NCBI GenBank assembly: GCA_000226015.1
Contig: JH152656.1
Span: forward strand, 8,990 to 29,454
From: Mnemiopsis leidyi
Lineage: Eukaryota; Ctenophora; Tentaculata; Lobata; Bolinopsidae
DNA: 20,465 bases
Direction: 5' to 3'
The position numbers and the translations under genes were made by a program. Of the stretch, positions 18,624 through 20,465 are shown piece after piece. The notes beneath the pieces are model-generated. The model saw only the letters and a list, made by a program, of their open reading frames with translations, was not told the DNA's origin and searched no databases. The first letter of the stretch is position 1. Every line of letters starts with the position of its first letter.

Positions 18624-18860
18624 TAGTGTCTCTATCTCTCTTTGTTTTTGGTTTGATCTACTTTTACACCGTTTAAAAACCTAGTTTATTCACGCTATTT
18701 TTTTTCTTTACTTATATTTAAAACGCGGCACGCGGTCCTACAAATGTGCGTGATAACTCGAATTTTGAGAAGACTCTAGGGCCGGTGTGGCAATTTTGTT
18801 TTTTTTTTCTTTTTTTTTTGAACCCGGGCAAATTGGATGAGAAATCGATTGAGAACAGTC

Positions 18861-18918
18861 TCGAGGTTGAGAAATTTTCGGTTAAGTGTCTTTTCTGGGG
18901 TGGTTGCCACCACCCTAA
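18861..18918 (-). repeat. Dispersed 58-bp repeat, inverted copy 2
   Basis: This is the reverse-complement counterpart of 17245-17302, containing GTGTCTTTTCTGGGGTGG. It has a poly-T tract (about 18799-18820) on the side that mirrors the A-rich tract of copy 1. The last annexin exon lies between the two copies. Confidence 0.85.
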
Positions 18919-19704
18919 CATATATCACACGACAATTTGTTTGAAAACGGGAGTTGCCCTTCCCGATACCTGTTGACCTTCAAATTTTCTTTGCCATAGG
19001 TTCGGACAACTTCTAGAAGATTTGCAAAGTTTCAAGTTTCTATCTCTATTTTAAAATAGTTTTTAAGACACCTGAACACTGCCATTTTTGCCAAATCGCA
19101 CTAATTTTGTGTTACAGCGCTGGCAAGTTTTTTGGGAGATGTCTATTTCATGACGTCATAAAATTATCAAAACAACACTGGAGAAAAATTTTACGCCGCG
19201 TAATTTGTTAACTAGTATACTGAGTTCAAAATGTGGCGTGTTTCGTCGCTTTCACTTTTAAATTGTTGTCGGAAAATTAATTTGAAAATGGAAAATTGGA
19301 AAATCAACGCCAAAATCGAAAACATGACCAACTTAGGACAGTCATATGACGATTTTAAAGGGCTAAATCAACAAGAATTGCGCCCGCTTAGTTAGGTCTT
19401 AGGCGGACGCTAGATTTCCATCTCCCAAATTCTAAAGAGGCTTCTTCAATTTGCCCTCTGCTAGTGCTAAAAGCATAGAATTTGAGCAGCAGATATGTTG
19501 TAAAATAAATTCTGCCGCAAAGACTCCTGATGGAATACCATGTAAGCTACAATGAAAATATCGGCCGTGTAAGTAAAACATTTTTATTGCCACTTGTCTA
19601 ATGATAATCGCTGCTCATGTTTTCGGTTTTGAAAACTTAAAACTGGCCGTGAAATTTTAGCTATTCAAAACAACGGATGTGGATAATTTTTACGGTGCAG
19701 TCAT
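18919..19704. other. Non-coding region before the foldback element
   Basis: About 790 bp of AT-rich DNA. It contains a TGACGTCA palindrome (about 19151-19158) and many GAAAAT/GGAAAAT words near 19270-19320. I found no exon, RNA gene or complete repeat. Confidence 0.5.
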
Positions 19705-20463
19705 ATAGTTTGACTAGGTCTATTTTTAGCTTAAATTTTGTCGGAAGTTTCAGTGTCATTAGCTTGCATGTTGCAGTGGCTGATACGCGGCTCTCGCATT
19801 ACATCTTGATCTAGTCAAATATAACTCATATTGATAATGAAAGTGAAATCAGGTGCATACGAGCGCGATTCGTGAGGTATGCGATTCGTGAAGTAATTAG
19901 TATAGCTGATTCAATCGGCCCATTGCGATGTGTTTTTTAGGATAACGCTGCACTGTTAAATTTGCGTGTCGTCAATCGTCATATTGTGTCACAATTCTAA
20001 TACTCATCTGACTTATCTATGGTTTTAAGTTCATGCGCAACTGTGGCTAATTATTTCATGCTTAATTTAGCGATATCACGATGATATTAATAGATAATCA
20101 TTATGTGAGTCACATAATGATTATCTATTAATAATTTAGCGATATCACGATGATATTAATAGATAATCATTATGTGACACAATATGACGATTGACGACAC
20201 GCAAATTTAACAGTGCAGCGTTATCCTGATAAACACATCGCAATGGGCCGATTGAATCAGCTATACTAATTACTTCACGAATCGCATACCTCATGAATCG
20301 CGCTCGTCTGCACCTGATTTCACTTTCATTATCAATATGAGTTATATTTGACTAGATCATAGATGTAATGCGAGAGCCGCGTATCAGCCACAGCAACATG
20401 CAAGCTAATGAAATTGAAACTTCCGACAAAATTTAAGCTAAAAAATAGACTTAGTCAAACTAT
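19705..20463. mobile_element. Large foldback element with ~290-bp inverted arms
   Basis: The arms 19705-19993 and 20173-20463 are inverted copies with only scattered mismatches and small gaps. The outer end is TAGTTTGACTA and the inner end is GACGATTGACGACACGC or its complement. The 179-bp centre is itself structured: a 46-bp unit occurs at 20063-20108 and again at 20132-20177, separated by an inverted piece of the same unit (20110-20132). No ORF is present. The right end falls at the window edge, so target duplications cannot be judged. Confidence 0.88.
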
Positions 20464-20465
20464 TT

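Overview
This is a window of eukaryotic, AT-rich nuclear DNA, most likely from an invertebrate or early-branching animal. The real genes are split by short introns with GT..AG borders. They encode animal protein families, and the non-coding DNA is full of short inverted-repeat elements and tandem arrays. There is no sign of bacterial organisation. I cannot name the species.

Three multi-exon genes could be assembled by eye, all on the + strand, and in each one every exon phase agrees. (1) 7536-9108, 4 exons, 198 aa: a Tctex1-domain dynein light chain, closest in pattern to the DYNLT5/DYNLT2B group of ciliary/axonemal light chains. (2) 9741-11426, 3 exons, 348 aa: a six-span membrane protein of the lipid phosphate phosphatase (PAP2) superfamily. 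All three catalytic motifs are altered, which recalls the inactive PLPPR group. (3) 12674-17981, 9 exons, 334 aa: a four-repeat annexin whose first exon encodes a signal peptide, so it may be a conventionally secreted annexin. These genes share no obvious pathway, apart from lipid or membrane themes in the last two.

Layout: 1-7535 has no gene I can support. It holds a 35-bp tandem repeat at the left edge, a TA-flanked inverted-repeat element (1219-1488), 24-bp and 58-bp tandem arrays, a small palindromic element (7343-7436) and two weak coding-like patches. 7536-11426 holds the Tctex1 and PAP2-like genes, 632 bp apart. 11427-12673 looks like plain intergenic DNA. 12674-17981 is the annexin gene. 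Its last intron (15503-17930) has collected a decayed reading frame, a 39-bp array, a tRNA-like SINE head and dispersed repeats. 17982-20465 is repeat-dominated: a 387-bp TA-flanked MITE and, at the right edge, a foldback element with arms of about 290 bp.

The most notable observations are the signal-peptide annexin, a tandem triplication of an intron/exon border that gives the Tctex1 gene three consecutive splice acceptors, a 17-bp sequence shared by the Tctex1 stop codon and the start of the next gene, and the large foldback element.
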